A stretch of DNA of 64,000 nt. It comes from Limnomonas spitsbergensis (taxonomy: Eukaryota; Chlorophyta; Chlorophyceae; Chlamydomonadales). Below, one piece after another: positions 12,337 to 24,866 of the stretch (positions within the stretch are counted from its first letter, which is position 1; every line of letters begins with the position of its first letter). The notes under the pieces are model-generated. The model had not been told where the DNA came from, ran no database searches, and saw only the letters and a program-made list of their open reading frames with translations. Both the position numbers and the translations under genes were made by a program. The stretch covers positions 2,764,001-2,828,000 of the forward strand of contig JAYJMM010000036.1 of assembly GCA_037349105.1 (NCBI GenBank). Direction: 5' to 3'.

Positions 12337-12935
12337 TCAACGATGCCGAAATTCAACCCAAGATCCTACGACTGTTCTGCCGAATTCGTAGCCGTCCGCT
12401 TCCGTGCAATCATCAACGCGCAGCGTGGGATCTAGCGAATAGACCCTGGCATCAAGAATGAACAAACTCAACTGGCAACACGACAAATCGACTCCCTCTA
12501 AATTTATACCAAAGGCGAAGGATACATCTGCTTCGGAAGAGACAAGGCCGCTGAGTGGATGTTTAAGTCCTCTCGCCAGGCCCATTAAGTCTCCAGTTTG
12601 CAAGACATGGGTTACTCACCTTGGGAAGAGGACAGTCTCATCTAAATCCACGATTCCGACAGCACACCCTGAACATGGTGGGATCTGTCACATTCAACGC
12701 TGTTCAGACTTTGTGAACTGAGTCCTGATGGGTCACACATGCTCACGCAGATCCTGGAGTATCTTTCTGTCTGCCCACCAAAGTGATAGGGCATGATCGC
12801 CATGCGTCGCACTTGCCATCGGCTGGCAAACAGAGGCTTACCATGCCATTCATTATGCCTTTAGACTTTCCTTTGACCAGCTTCCGGAGGTGCGTGCACT
12901 TCGTATTGCTATGTTCGGGCATACAAACTGCATTC
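12337..12935 (-). CDS. Unrecognised protein, tentative three-exon model
   Basis: Minus-strand exons 12935-12842 (…CTHLRKLVKGKSKG…), 12684-12620 (IPPCSGCAVGIVDLDETVLF) and 12550-12337 (ends WVEFRHR, stop at 12339-12337) have consistent phases and acceptable splice sites; the last intron would be only 69 nt. DLDET resembles the DxDxT nucleophile motif of HAD phosphatases, but a single pentapeptide is weak and no later HAD motif was found. No family is recognised. Upstream, 13280-13065 could hold an earlier exon with a GTGAGT donor. It could also be chance open sequence or part of the neighbouring AlgH-like transcript. Confidence 0.28.
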
Positions 12936-13403
12936 CTGCAAGTCATGGTCCTATCCAGGCTGACATGTGCGACAAATGCATGGGCATGCAGATATTGGCT
13001 CAGAGATCTCAGAACGATGCATGGCAGTTCATGAGAAGATGAAATATATCGAAAGCAATAGGACTCACGCACAAGAGAAATGAAGTGTACATGCATGCAC
13101 GAACAGCAGGAACCGAGGCTCATGACATGGCATGTATCGTTCCGTTTCGGGTGATAGTATGTAATGGCCTTCAGCTTCAGTAAGGCTGTGACATTTATCA
13201 TTCACAACGGTCCGTGTTTTTCTGTCCCGGCAACCAGATGCAGCTGCTAGACTAGGCTGCAACAATATCCAAAACCCCATTCAGCATGTGTGCACATCTG
13301 TTGGTGCAATTACTGACACTTGTTCCCGATACTTCATTGCCCTGCATCTTATCATTCTTATACGTGTTTTTGCGAACCTGTAAGGCCTACAAGATGCGAC
13401 AAC

Positions 13404-13853
13404 ATGCAAGAGAAGCTTCAGGAGCTGAGAAGGCTGCGAGAAGCTGCTATCCTGCCTGTTCCCGATGCCAACGCTTCACAGACAGAGCCTGCAGCCAAGC
13501 GCCCACTGCTGCCACCGACCTCTTCATTATCCGAGGGTCTCCTGCCCTATGCCAGCCCCCAGAGAGAAGAGCCCAGCGGACTCATCAAGGGCAGTCTGCA
13601 CATGCTTGGGACAGGGGCAGCAGCGGCATCGCCACGCCCAGCAATCATGCAGCTGAAGCACGACTCCTTGCAGTCCCCATGGGAAACACCCATGCAGCCA
13701 TGCAATCTCCATTCAGAGACTATGGATGTGCGACCCGCAGCTTGTCATCGTGATCATTCCTATAGCCTGGCCAAGCTCAGGACTGTGGACCAGTTGCAGC
13801 GTCTCCGTCAGCTACAGAAGGAAGGCTCCCGAATGGTTGCCATGCTGGCTTGA
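13404..13853 (+). CDS. Small coiled-coil protein, unrecognised
   Basis: An uninterrupted 149-codon ORF. The start at 13404 begins a charged helix (MQEKLQELRRLREA), the middle is Pro/Ser/Ala-rich, and the end forms a second heptad-like helix (TVDQLQRLRQLQKEG) before TGA at 13851. Composition is protein-like and unlike the flanks. It could be a free-standing single-exon gene or the 5' part of the coiled-coil gene that starts 3.1 kb downstream, though I see no convincing donor before its stop. TGTAA at 14377-14381 could serve as its polyadenylation signal. Function unknown. Confidence 0.42.
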   Translation: MQEKLQELRRLREAAILPVPDANASQTEPAAKRPLLPPTSSLSEGLLPYASPQREEPSGLIKGSLHMLGTGAAAASPRPAIMQLKHDSLQSPWETPMQPCNLHSETMDVRPAACHRDHSYSLAKLRTVDQLQRLRQLQKEGSRMVAMLA

Positions 13854-16800
13854 TTTGAGCGTGCTGCTGGGGTCGAGGATTTGCCCGCTACTCAACAAAG
13901 CGCTTCAGCCACTCTCCATTGCTCGACGTTTTCGATATTTGGTTAATGAATTTCTCGTTCATATTAATCATATGCCTTCCAGATCTCCATCCGAGGGATC
14001 TGAAGTTCCTGAACTGTATTTTATTCTTGTGAATTGCAGGCAGATCGCCGGTGCATGTTTTATAATGGTAGCTCATCTAGTGCTATGGCCGAACGGGTGG
14101 CTTCCTGAATCTACGCCCCAGGGCGTATCGTTACTTTTATTATCAACCGGTACTGGTGCATAGGGATGTGAGAGATCAATACTATCTATGCAGCTCACTA
14201 GCTAAGTTTGAAAATAGGAACGAAGGGGAAGTGATACACGGTTATTTTCTGGATAGGGGGGTATATGCAATCTGCATGCGTACTTACAATCTCAGCCCCA
14301 CGTGGCCGAGCGCTGAGCAGGGCCCAGCGGGTATATACCGTTCTTAACTTACAATCTCATTGTTTTTTCTGCACTCTGTAATGCTAATATTGTTAATGAC
14401 GTTACACCTTTGGGCCCTGCTTTAAGATAGCTCGGCCATGTCGGCAAACATAAGTCAGGTCATAATGCCGATACTAAACAGATCTGTACTGATGTGCCAT
14501 GCATCAAAGTGTAAATTCTTGAATGTTAGGGCCGACGACCCATGCATGTTTTTATAATTTAGGCAATGTTCCGGTGTGATTTTCATACTGACTGACCTCC
14601 CTCAGGGGGAATCACTCAGCAGAAACAATTCTGACCGGGAACCAAGTGAAGAGACCTGAAGGAGTTTGACAAATATCTTGAAGCTAAGAACTTCAACAGC
14701 TGATGACATAATGGTCCTCTCACCTCCCTACCGCATGATACGTCCGTAACCTCATTGATCTTGCCTGCTCTTGCCTACTTATCTAAAAACCCTGGCTATC
14801 TCTGGTGCTGCCCTGGAGCCATTCACGCATGGGAAGTGTGACAGGTATCTGCCCTGTTTCTAAAGGTAACACACCGCAGACAAGGCCGGTCTCACACCTA
14901 GTCGAGCCCAAGCAAAAAGAGACAAGGCTGCCATGGTTCGCACGCTTGACCAGAGAGGAGTACCGGATTTCGGGCACACCAACAGTTTTACAAAGCCGAG
15001 CTTTGAGCGGGCCCAGAGGTGTAACGTTATTGACAAAGCCGAGCTGTAGCATGATCATGCTAGCTGTAACTGCAGCAGTCCTCTCGACCTACCATCAGAA
15101 GAGGGCCCAGAGGTGTTATGTCAGAGACCTATGACGCCCACCTGAGGGTACCGTAGGGTCCTAACATGAAGAGTGAACGAAATGAAACGAATCAGTAGAC
15201 GAACCTGCTTGACACCTCTGGTGCAAGGCACAGGTTAAGTGCTTTTATGGCCATCAGTAAGCATTTAGACTGCACCTTCAAAGAGCGCTTGCACAGCTAA
15301 TAACAGGCCTGATGGCATGTGAAGGTCCTCGAACAGATGCTGCCATAGCTGCCCCTGTGGCACACAGTCATAGGCCTTGGTGAAGTCCACAATGGCCACA
15401 TGCAGCTTGTCAGCTCTGGCTACCCGCTGTGCATAAACTGCATGCCTCAAGAGAAGCAGCCAGCAGCATGCTAGGGCGCCACTGATAACCGAACTGATCA
15501 GGGTGAACTCTTGCAAGCACTCTGACTCTCCCAGTGATCAGTAATGACGGTGAGCAGGCCATCATACAGCCGGTACAACACGCTGGTGATCGCAATCGGC
15601 CGGTTATTACAGGTGTCAAGGCAGTCTCCCATCTTGTAGAAAGGCTGGATCCTGACTGGTTGCCAGACACTCGGCAGCCCCCCCCGCACCGCCATCGAGG
15701 TCCCTGAGCAAGTGCCGCTGCTCCCCTTCATCGTTGTTGTCTACCAAGGCCAGCTTGATGATGGATGCTGACATAACCGTCCAGGCCTGCCACGGTGTGC
15801 ATACGCATGCGGGAAAAAGCCCAGTGAAAGCAAGAGGCTAGCAGCTTGGGGCCTAGGTCGTCATGCGGCCAGCTGACAGAGGACAGACCTGTAACAGTCA
15901 GGAGAGTTTTCCGTGTTTTCCAACGGAGACACATGATACCGGTACTGTATTACCAAATGATAGCAAATCGTGTGAGCTTATTGAGGGTGGAAATGACAGC
16001 AGGGTGGGAGATACCAAGCCTACTGTCCCATTTGGAGAAAAGGAAAGGAACTTAAGGGAAGAGGGAAAGAGGGAGAAGAACACAATCTGCAACTCAGGTA
16101 TAACCAGCCACAATATTCGAAGGAGTCAACCCTGGTCAACATCCATTTGGGAAGACGAGTGTCAAAGACATCAAAAGGGAGGTTGGCACTGGTGCAGGCA
16201 TCAGCGATGGTTAGGAGCAGCTAAGAGATCCATTGGCAAGTGCAGGCAGACCATACAGATTGCCTGGTTACAGTTTGTCGACTATCGAGCAGCGCAGCAA
16301 GCGGGCATGATGAGATAGGCGGTGACACACAAGACATGGCCATAGGTATTATTGGGTTGGGAACAGATGGGGCAGAGGTGGGAGGTACATCCACCCACAG
16401 TCATTTTGTAAGGGTGATACCTACAATGAGCTGTAGAGTGTAGACTCTATCCACAGGGTTTAATTCAAGTTTTGAGGATGTTACGGATTGTTGGATACGG
16501 CACCACTGAAAGGTAAGCCCATGTGCCAAAGGATCGGAAGGTAAGCAGCGTGGAATGAGGCTGCAAGTGCAAGCAACCGGACATACCGTTGTAAGAAGAG
16601 GGGATTAGTGTGACCATGTGTGGCATGTGGGCAATATCGGGACATGCCATGGTGTCTTTAGAAGAGGATGGCCCAGATCAGAGGCCAACCATGCTTGATC
16701 AGTGTCTTGGACTTGTGGGGTAGAGGGAGGAAAGGCCAGGCGGGGAGGTTGAAGAAATGGTGGACATATGCATGACAAGCGAAGTCACTAGATCTAGCAT

Positions 16801-16960
16801 TGAATGATTTGAATCAAGTATTTGCCACTCCCGGATTGTGTGGAAATGTGTTGAATTCGGAATTCAAAAGACAGATGCCATTTGCGACCAAGTGTGAGGC
16901 ACGAATACCGACGACGACCATGAGCTGAAACAGTTCTAATCTCTGTTCCCTACATCACGG
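13854..16960. other. Intergenic with transposon debris
   Basis: No gene other than the reverse-transcriptase relic at 15258-15934. Copies of the dispersed GGGCCC motif lie at about 14392-14423 (minus), 15005-15034 and 15098-15125 (plus). The part at 15935-16900 shows no recognisable feature. Confidence 0.5.
15258..15934 (-). pseudogene. Decayed non-LTR retrotransposon reverse transcriptase fragment
   Basis: Reading the minus strand from 15934 downward, successive frames give SRMRMHTVAGLDG, then FYKMGDCLDTCNNRPIAI…VLYRLYDGLL (matching the family's FKKGDP…NYRPISL…LYKLYE), then DQFGYQWRPSM (QFGFRxGRST) and finally VDFTKAYDCVPQGQLW (DFxKAFDxVP), all in the order of a LINE reverse transcriptase. 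The frame changes at least twice and no endonuclease or YxDD box is present. It is a 5'-truncated, frameshifted relic between two coiled-coil genes. Confidence 0.8.
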
Positions 16961-19900
16961 ATGCGCTTCGCTTGCTTCTCCCTGCCTTGCGCGGGCGGAG
17001 ATCCTAACATCGACACTTCTAGCGGAGCAGAGCACGACCACATCGACAACGACCAAAAGCAATCAGATGCAGCTGCAACTCCTACGATCGAGAGTCTACA
17101 AACATCGCTCCTGGAGTCAGACCGACGCCTGTCAGTCCTATCCGAGGTCCTGGTAGAGGTCAGGCACACGTCATCTGTTGTACAGAGGGACTTGACTGCA
17201 AGCACGGAGAGGTGCGCACATGACGGAAATCGCATGTCACCCAGGCGCCACAGTCCACACCACCATTACAGCTGCCAATCCCGTGACAAAGCTTTGGCCC
17301 TGGCCCATGCCAGCTCGCGATATGATAGCATGCGCATAGTCATTCACCAGTGATACCAGGGGCCAAAAGGCCCAACGAGTAATTCAGCTGGTACCGCATG
17401 ATTCAGTTGCTGCATGGCGCCAAGGCAAAAGCCAGGATCATGAGGACAAGGCTTACGCGGAAGCCTTCACAGTGCTACAGCCGAACGGGGGGCTTCCTCA
17501 ATCCGCGCCTCGGTGCATATTCATACACTGTGGCACTGGGCTGTTTTTGACAAGACGAGTAGCGTGATTAATCTTGAGATCTATGCTTGATTGTGCTCAT
17601 GTGTGTTTCCACCCTCAGGGAGGTGGCGCTGCAGCTGCAGCTCACACAGCTTAGAGCTGAGCAGGCTGTGTGCCTAAAACTGAAGGAAGAGGAGGCCAAG
17701 TCTCTGGAGGAAAAAGTGAGAGCTTGCAAGCAGAGGACATGCAAGGGGTGGGCGCACAGAAGCACCGCTGGTGCCCATGCATGGAAATGCTCTCGCAAGA
17801 TGTACACATGGGGTTTGAAAGTTGCCATGCATGATCGCTTTGGAATGTGAATGTTTTGCTCAATGGGATTTGCTTCACCAAGGTACAACAGGTCACAAGG
17901 GCACAGCGCCATGCAGGCGCTCCTTAGTCCTACAATGTATATATGAGGGGTATCACGGTCAGATCGGCCAGGCCTTAAATTGAGAACTTGCATGGCATCG
18001 TACGGCCTTGTAAAATCCTGCCATGCTGGGGAGTGGGGAATATCCTGACCTTGCCAGCCGGTTGCAGGCAGACCTCCAACGCTATTGAGCTGAGCTGAGT
18101 TGAGCTGCTTCTGTGCATGCAGTTATGTGCTAAGCATGAGCAGACAGAGGCACTGGTGCTACAGATACTAGCCAAGCAGGCAGAGATTACCCTGCTCGGC
18201 GAGCAAGCACAGGCCAAGGAGGTCGCATGCGAGGCTTGGCAGCAGCAGGCCCAGACGGGGGAGGCAGCGAGCCGCGCATTGAGGGAGAAGCTTCAGGCAA
18301 AGGAGGCGGAGTGCCAGGCATTGATTGTGCGAGCCCAGGCGATGGAGGCCCAGTGCGACGTATGGAGGGAACAGGCAGAGCTACTGGCAGTCCAGGTCAG
18401 AAGGGCATGCTCACTTCGTGGCTATACCATCCTACCGCTGTGTTGTTATAAGTTTATAACCATCTCACCATTATTGGCACACACTGTTTGGTCTTCAAAA
18501 AGAGAGGCCCCACCCACAACCTTCATGCGTTGATCCAGCCTCAGCACTCCAGATGGCCATATGCACTGACACGATAGCCGCTTTTGTGATTCGAGCTTAT
18601 CTTCTGCACTATGGTGTTCATTCCCACGCCACTGTTATGGGTTTGTGCCTTGTTTACCTACTCAGGAGGGTCACTGTTTTTCTGCTCGTTGCCCTAGTTT
18701 TTTTAGTGCTCACACCGGTTTATGGGCAGTCGGGTTCATGTCCTAAGCCTATATGCATCAAATTTGATACTACGCTGGACCTAACAACACAACTTCACGT
18801 CTTGGTGGTGCTTCGGATGCAAGTAGATGACCTTTCTAATTGTCATCACAAATTCAAAACCAGCTTTAAACATGCCGTATCGTGGTGCATCCTTGATGTC
18901 CAGCTCCGAGAGAGACAGCAGCAGCTGGAGAAGCAGCAGCAGCAGCAACACCACCTGAAGAGCAAATACCTAAAAATGCAGGAGGTGAGTGTACCGTATG
19001 TAACGAAAGAGGGGCTCAGCAGTGGCCAGTGGCCTACGCTACTAGGCGCACTACCGTTAGCTCATTATGTATTTATATTCATTACCGGTATACGATACCG
19101 TAACGGTATACCGATCATTTATTCATTATACCATATGCTTCCTGCTATATGCCTAACTTGCCTTGACTGCACATATGGGTGCCAAGCTGCGCACAGCATT
19201 AAGCACACCCAGCGTGACCCGCTGCATACTTTAATTCCACAGATGTCTCTCAGCTTAAGCATGTGTCTGGTTGGGGTCTTGGGGTCCTGGCCAACCTGGG
19301 TTGCCGCTCTGCTCTGCTCTGCTCAGCATCTTGTTTTTTGGGAACAGGCTTTCAAGATGCTTGAGAGTGTGGTCACTGGAGTGGCTGGGTCCGACCAGCA
19401 CCGAGACTTGACTGGGGCCTCCACACCCAGCAGCCGCCGCACTCCCGGCAAGGCCGCAAGCAAGCACACGCCAAGCGGCCGTGTATCAGCTGTGGGGACG
19501 CCCCCGCCGGGGCTGGCCGCGGGCAAGGAGGCGCCAGCTGCCAGCCGTCAGATGTCTGCAGTCAGGGAGTCTGCTGAGTTCCTGCGGCAGTCGTTTGCGG
19601 CTCTGGGTCGGGCCTTCGAGGCGGACTCGGCCGAGGCCGCAGCTGCCGCAGACAACAGCCTGGGTACAAGGGCAGCCGGACGCTACGGCAAGGTCAAGTC
19701 AGGGCTGCTGGGCAGCATGGGTGCAGACTCCGGCCTGCCGTCGCTTCGCCCTGGTTCCCTGGATGTGGTTCCGGAGCTGGCCTATCCCACGGTCGGAGTT
19801 GAGGCGGTCTCGGGGAGCTCCGGGGGGGGTTTCTTGAGGTTGTCTCGGCGGGGCACCGAGGAGGTTGTGGCCGCAACACTCAAGGGTGAATGTGACGCAG

Positions 19901-20034
19901 AGGGCCTCGACGAAAGGCGAGACACGGGAGGGATCATGGATCAGAGGAGCATGCCATCCCATTGGGGCGGCGGTGATCAAATGGGACCGACTGCCTCAGC
20001 TGTGGCTGGGGTGTTGTTCTCAGGGGCCGAGTGA
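16961..20034 (+). CDS. Coiled-coil protein of about 462 aa, unrecognised
   Basis: Five exons with consistent phases: 16961-17211, 17619-17715, 18123-18395, 18904-18984 and 19348-20034. The ATG at 16961 opens a short acidic head, then heptad-rich helices follow through exons 1-4 (for example EVALQLQLTQLRAEQ, AQAKEVACEAWQQQAQ, LRERQQQLEKQQQQQ). Exon 5 encodes a Ser/Ala/Gly-rich low-complexity tail with one more amphipathic stretch (AEFLRQSFAALGRAFE). No catalytic motif or membrane segment is seen, so a structural or scaffold role is a guess. The intron before exon 4 holds a dispersed repeat (18597-18790) that by chance stays open with exon 4, which makes a continuous ORF from 18553 misleading. 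TGTAA at 20509-20513 is a possible polyadenylation signal. The start is moderately supported; a further 5' exon is possible. Confidence 0.68.
18597..18790 (+). mobile_element. Dispersed non-autonomous element, copy 1
   Basis: This stretch (starting near cttatcttctgcactatgg) aligns over about 190 bp with 36847-37040, sharing the start block, a gggtcactg…ttgctc block and a ccggtttatggg…catgtccta block. It lies in the last-but-one intron of the coiled-coil gene. No coding capacity or clear terminal repeats were seen; a SINE, TRIM or deleted DNA transposon are all possible. Confidence 0.6.
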
Positions 20035-21014
20035 AAAGGGGCGCTTCCTTTCCTCAGCCCCTGGCAGCCAGCCAGGTGTTGTGGCAGATAATTTCCCCCA
20101 CCTCAAAAAGATTGCCATCAAGAGAGGCAGGCTGCAATGATTTTGGCGTTCATTGCATGTCAATATTTGCCCCCGGTATATCATATTTTCTTGCCATTTA
20201 AGGCTCCTTGGTTTCTCAACTTGCATATCTCTGCCTCAGCGTGAAAGGACACTCTTTGTGCATCAGTACCGGCACATGATATGGTTTAGCCACAGGTAGG
20301 GGAGACAAACTAGGGTTCAGAGCATGTAGTGTAGCAAAATGTTTAAAAATGATGTGTCTCGATAACCAGGGACCAGATCGTTGTCTTAACCCTGGCCATG
20401 ATGATCTCCATACCGTACCAGAAGTTTTTGTATCAATATCCCAACAGTGGGGGTGCGCTACATCAGCATGACAACAGAAAAACTTGAGAGCTCTCGACGG
20501 AAGCAGTATGTAACTATGCAATAGGCATGATAAACCATGGGTGTAAGCTCAGCGTGACAAGTTGTCAATGCATATAACATGCATGGCATTGGCTGGCAGC
20601 TTGGTCCCAAGCATAGGGAAGAAGCATCTTGCCGAGCAAGTTGCCCACTCCTTGTCATCACTGATGACAGGGAATGAGCTGTTTGCAGTGCTGGCCCTGA
20701 CGAGAATTCATCGTGCTCTCTAGTGACCACGGAGCGGCACCAGCAGTAGTGAGCCTAATGGTGAACAAGAAAAGCAGGCAGTCGGGACTTGGAGTGCATG
20801 AGCTGCGCATATCTACCCTGTGTGTTCTGGTCAGCCTTCCACTTAAACAGGTGTGGATCAAGGAGAAAGCAATGCAGGTATGCTCTTGCGTGAATCCAGG
20901 CTGGCCCAGGCACGGGGATGTACTGGCCGGTGAGGTGTCCAGGTTCTAGGTAGGTCTCAGCCCGGGCATCTCCTCTCCAACGCGTCGTTCAACTACACTT
21001 CTAGAGTCTTCAGA
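20035..21014. other. 3' UTR and intergenic
   Basis: Holds the presumed 3' UTR of the coiled-coil gene and the 5' region of the Lifeguard gene. No further gene, repeat or recognisable promoter element was seen. Confidence 0.5.
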
Positions 21015-22622
21015 ATGGCAGCGACGTCCAGATCCCCGTATGTCACGACTGCGCCCTACGGAGGGGTTTCCATAGATGACATCGAAAAGGGCCGAGTTGC
21101 TAGCGAATTCGCGGATGCAGTTGTTCGTCAAGGCTTCATTAGGAAGGTGTTTGGTGAGTCCAAGGCCCACACAATTTAAAACTGCTGTCTACCTACGTCT
21201 CTCTACCTTACGGTCGAGCATATCTGCACATGATTTCCCAGGCTTGCTTGCGGTTCAGCTGGCAGTGACCGTGGTCATTGGAGCTGCCATTGTCGGATCC
21301 GCGAGCATCAAGGCCGCTGTTGTGACCAGTGGCTTTGTGCTACTGCTTGCGTTCGCTATGTCCCTGGGTCCGCTACTCTACCTTGCGGTCTCGGAGAAGG
21401 CGCGGCACCAGTTCCCTTTGAACATAATCCTCATGGCTGTGTTCACCGTTGGCGAGAGCATTCTGGTTGGGATAATCACCTCAAGATATGACACGGACAT
21501 CGTGCTGTTAGCCCTGGGCATCACCGCCGGCGTCACGACAGCGCTGTGTGCTTATGCCCTGAACACAAAGAGCGACTTCACAGGCATGGGCTGCTACCTG
21601 TACGCTGCGCTGCTTTCGCTGTTTGTGGCGGGTTTTGTGGGCTTCATGCTGCAGACTCCGCTCCTGACGCTGGCCATAAGCACTGGAGGCGCTGCCCTCT
21701 TCTCCATGTGAGCGGAAGCATGCCTCGGTACACATCATGTTGCTGCAGCTTGCCACCCCCTAGCAGCAGTCGATGGGGGCACACCTGAAATGCCATGCAT
21801 GGCATGAGGATTTTGAACTCCTGATCGTCTCTGAATGTCCATAATGCGAAGGGGTTCTCATATGTTGCACAGGATACGATGCCACACAAATGATAATAAC
21901 CATTTACTAGGGTCTCACTGAACTCCATATGTTTCTGTTTGGCTGGGCTGTATGTGATCCGTTGTTCCACAGCTGGACGCACATGCCGATGTGTACCTTC
22001 AGAAGGTAGCGTCTAGAATGTTGCAGGTCAGCCACCACTTACCCCGCTTCATTCAAATGCTCATGTGATCCCTATTGGACCCTCTTTCTAAGCGCCATGC
22101 TCCCTGCACTTGCCCTGGTTCCCTCTCTTTTCATCATGCAGGTACATAGTATATGATGTACAGATGCTCATGGGAGGCCATCACCAGTGCAAGGTTTCGC
22201 CCGAGGAATACGTTTTTGCAACAATCAACATCTATCTCGACATTATCAACCTGGTGAGCAACAAGTGTTTGAAACGCTTCAAAGCAAAATTCAAACCAAG
22301 CTTTGCTTTAGCTTTCTCTCGGGCAGCCTGCACTGCCATCAACAATCAGGGTAGTCACGGCCAATGAGGGCCTTCGACAATGCTTGCCTAATGGCTTCAC
22401 AAATCAAGTCAGTGCCTTGAGTCATAATCTGGGCGTATCCCAGATGCATCTCCTGGCTTACTCCGGGCTATTGAGCTGGGCGTTTCTGTTTTAAGCACAT
22501 CCCACCCAATTTTGAGATGTGCACGCTCCAGTGGCATAAACACCCTTACCCCTGTTTGCCCTTGATCGCAGTTCCTGTACATTATGCGTATGCTGAGCGC
22601 GTTCAAGGGAGATAACAGCTGA
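21015..22622 (+). CDS. Lifeguard / TMBIM (Bax inhibitor-1 superfamily) membrane protein
   Basis: Four exons join in phase to a complete 255-codon protein: 21015-21153, 21242-21707, 22142-22253 and 22572-22622 (TGA 22620-22622). The usual family length is about 230-260 residues. After a short cytosolic head (DDIEKGR, FADAVVRQGFIRKVFG) come about seven hydrophobic spans, most of them in exon 2. The family signature near the C-terminus is clear: DVQMLMGG, then SPEEYVFATINIYLDIINL, then the last span FLYIMRMLSAF. Plant and animal Lifeguard proteins sit in ER, Golgi or tonoplast membranes, leak or modulate calcium and restrain cell death; the same role here is inferred from family. The match to the TMBIM4/LFG branch rests on the C-terminal pattern. 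Start ATG at 21015 is preferred because the MAATSRSPYV head leads straight into the conserved region. Confidence 0.93.
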
Positions 22623-24866
22623 TAACCTATGCTTGGTTTCGCATGCAAGCGCATGCTGTTCACTGCCCATCTTGACTGGTCAGCTTCTACGGTTGATGGT
22701 CCATGAACGGTAGCTCCTATCTGATAATTTGCGCAGTATCTTGTACCCCATAGTGCTGTTCAAAATAGGGACGTACTTGTAGTTTCAACTTTTGATGTGA
22801 TCTGAAAGGGATAAGGCTCCGTGTGGTGTCCGATCTGGTTGCCAGCCTGTGACAGGTCAATGGAGTGGATGCTTAGGTGTGACAGTGCTGGCAGCTAGTT
22901 GCCAGACTTTGATTCATGCTAAAAGTTAATCACCAACACTGGCAGTGCTGGTTTGTGTTGGAAACTGTTTTGGTGGATGCCTGGGATGTTCGACTCCTTT
23001 GCCATTTTTATTCAGTACGGCTCAGCTGTACGGTATCACGCCATGTAATTTGTATTTTAAATGAAGATGGCAAACAGAAGTTATAGCAAAGACCTCGTCC
23101 CTGCGCCAGCCCTCGGCACTTGTCAATGACGTTACGCGTCTGGGCCCTGCTGAGAAACCATCCCGTCACCTGTTTAAAGCGCAGCCGATGGTGGTGGCCT
23201 GGGGGACAAACACAATAATGCTACAGGTATGTTCGATTACTCGGCATCCCTCCATGGCAGCGGCCAGACCTCTGCAGCCGCATGTCAACAAAGCCGACAA
23301 AGTCCTCCCACTGTCCCTCTAACCGCGGCATTCCTCCATGGCAGCGGCCGGCCCTCTGCAGCCGCTTGTCAACAAAGCCGACAAAGTCCTCCTAGTGTCC
23401 CTTTAACCGCGACATCCCTCCATGGCAGCGGCCGGCCCTCTGCAGCCGCATGTCAACAAAGCCGACAAAGTCCACCCAGTGTCCTTCTAACCGCACCGCC
23501 TGGCCCACGCTCAGCTGCCGCGGGCGACCAACCTCAGCAGTCTCAGCTGATGCCATTATTCACGCTCCTGGTGCTGCAAGCGCGGGGGCAAGGAGGATGT
23601 TCAAATTTTGAATTAAAGGGTGTGCCTCATATTTGGCTGGCAACTGCTGGTGTGGGCACCCAGGTCACTTGCACTGCTTTCAGGACGGTAGCATGACCAG
23701 GTGTTAAGGTGGACTCTGATTCCGGGTTTTAGGTACTGTCCCCGTAGACCAATTTCAATGTTGTCATAGTTCGTTCTTGCTGAAATTATCACACTGATAT
23801 CGTTTTTTATGAGTTGCTGCCCCTTCTGAACAAATTGTCCCGTAAAAGTTAACACTTGATTGTATTGTTCCCTTCAGAATGATCATTATATAAAAAATAT
23901 CTGCATTCACGGTATAATCAACTCGAGCAGCTGATTCGCGCTTCCTAGGCATTCCTCGTGGAAGACCCAAACAACAAAAACAATTATTTTTTAAGCCAGA
24001 CATAACGAATCTGTTGCAGAGCGGGTCTTTGCGGCATGCTTTCGCCAGAAGTGAGGAAGTGAAGTTTTTATAGTCCAACGGGGCATCACATTTGATGCAT
24101 GGGACTTATGCCCGTTAACCGGAACATGATGCATGGGACTTATGCCACTAATTCAACACTGAAATTACTCACTAACAGAATGCACTAAATACGCTAGGAC
24201 AGCGAGCGAAAACCAGTGACCCCCTGGGCAAGCAACCAACACACAACCTCCGAGAAGTAGCGTGGGAATGAACCCCATAGTGCAGAAGATTAGCCCCAGC
24301 CATGACGTGGGTGCAAAAGACCATAGGTGACCCACCCAAACTGCCAACTAAACGGCTGTCATCGTGTATGATGTCGCAACCGACTGCTGATCCATTACCG
24401 CAAGAAGGAACGTTCTCGCATCTTTGTAAGCTCTATCGACCGTGTCACCGCTCTCTTTTTCCTCCTCGTGCATTCAGAACGATTGAATCTCCGCATTTTC
24501 CGAAATCACGACATCACCGGAACTAGTTTCCGTCATGCAGCTCTCTGTCATGACCAGGTCAGCTCCACTAGTCTGTGGGTCAATGTTGTGTCACTTCACT
24601 TTAATCCAATCTGGCTTTGAAATATCCTCAACGCACATGCTGTTCTGCGCCTCTGCTGAGTGCCACCCACCAGCACTGGCACCACCGAACGACTAGCACA
24701 CGCTACTTTATGGTCTTTACCCCTGCTCTCGGCTCTTGCTCAGCGTATAACACAGCCTCCTTCCTATATACCTACCCAGCATAATTGGCTGACTCCTTAA
24801 ATTCCCATCTTTTGAATTCAACAAAGTTTGCTGTGTACCCTCTTATGTACCCTCCACTCTGAGCAG
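22623..24866. other. Intergenic; 5' end of the next gene unresolved
   Basis: Contains one dispersed GGGCCC motif (23122-23153, minus), an 84-bp coding-like tandem repeat (23242-23493) and a short duplication of tgatgcatgggacttatgcc near 24093-24149. The first exon of the KGG-like gene 1 should lie here, but none could be fixed. Confidence 0.4.
23242..23493 (+). repeat. 84-bp tandem repeat, three copies, open in frame
   Basis: Copies begin at about 23242, 23326 and 23410 and translate in the open frame as a 28-residue unit with the core LHGSGxxSAAACQQSRQSPP. The ORF (23229-23696) starts just after an acag acceptor-like site. It could be an exon of the downstream gene, a lone low-complexity ORF, or non-coding; codon periodicity alone does not decide. 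Confidence 0.6.

Noticed and set aside
15258..15934. Active retrotransposon
   Set aside because: Frame breaks, no YxDD box, no endonuclease and no element ends.
18553..18903. Long ORF joining hydrophobic sequence to the coiled-coil gene
   Set aside because: This part is a dispersed repeat also present at 36847-37040; the coiled-coil exons have good splice sites that exclude it.
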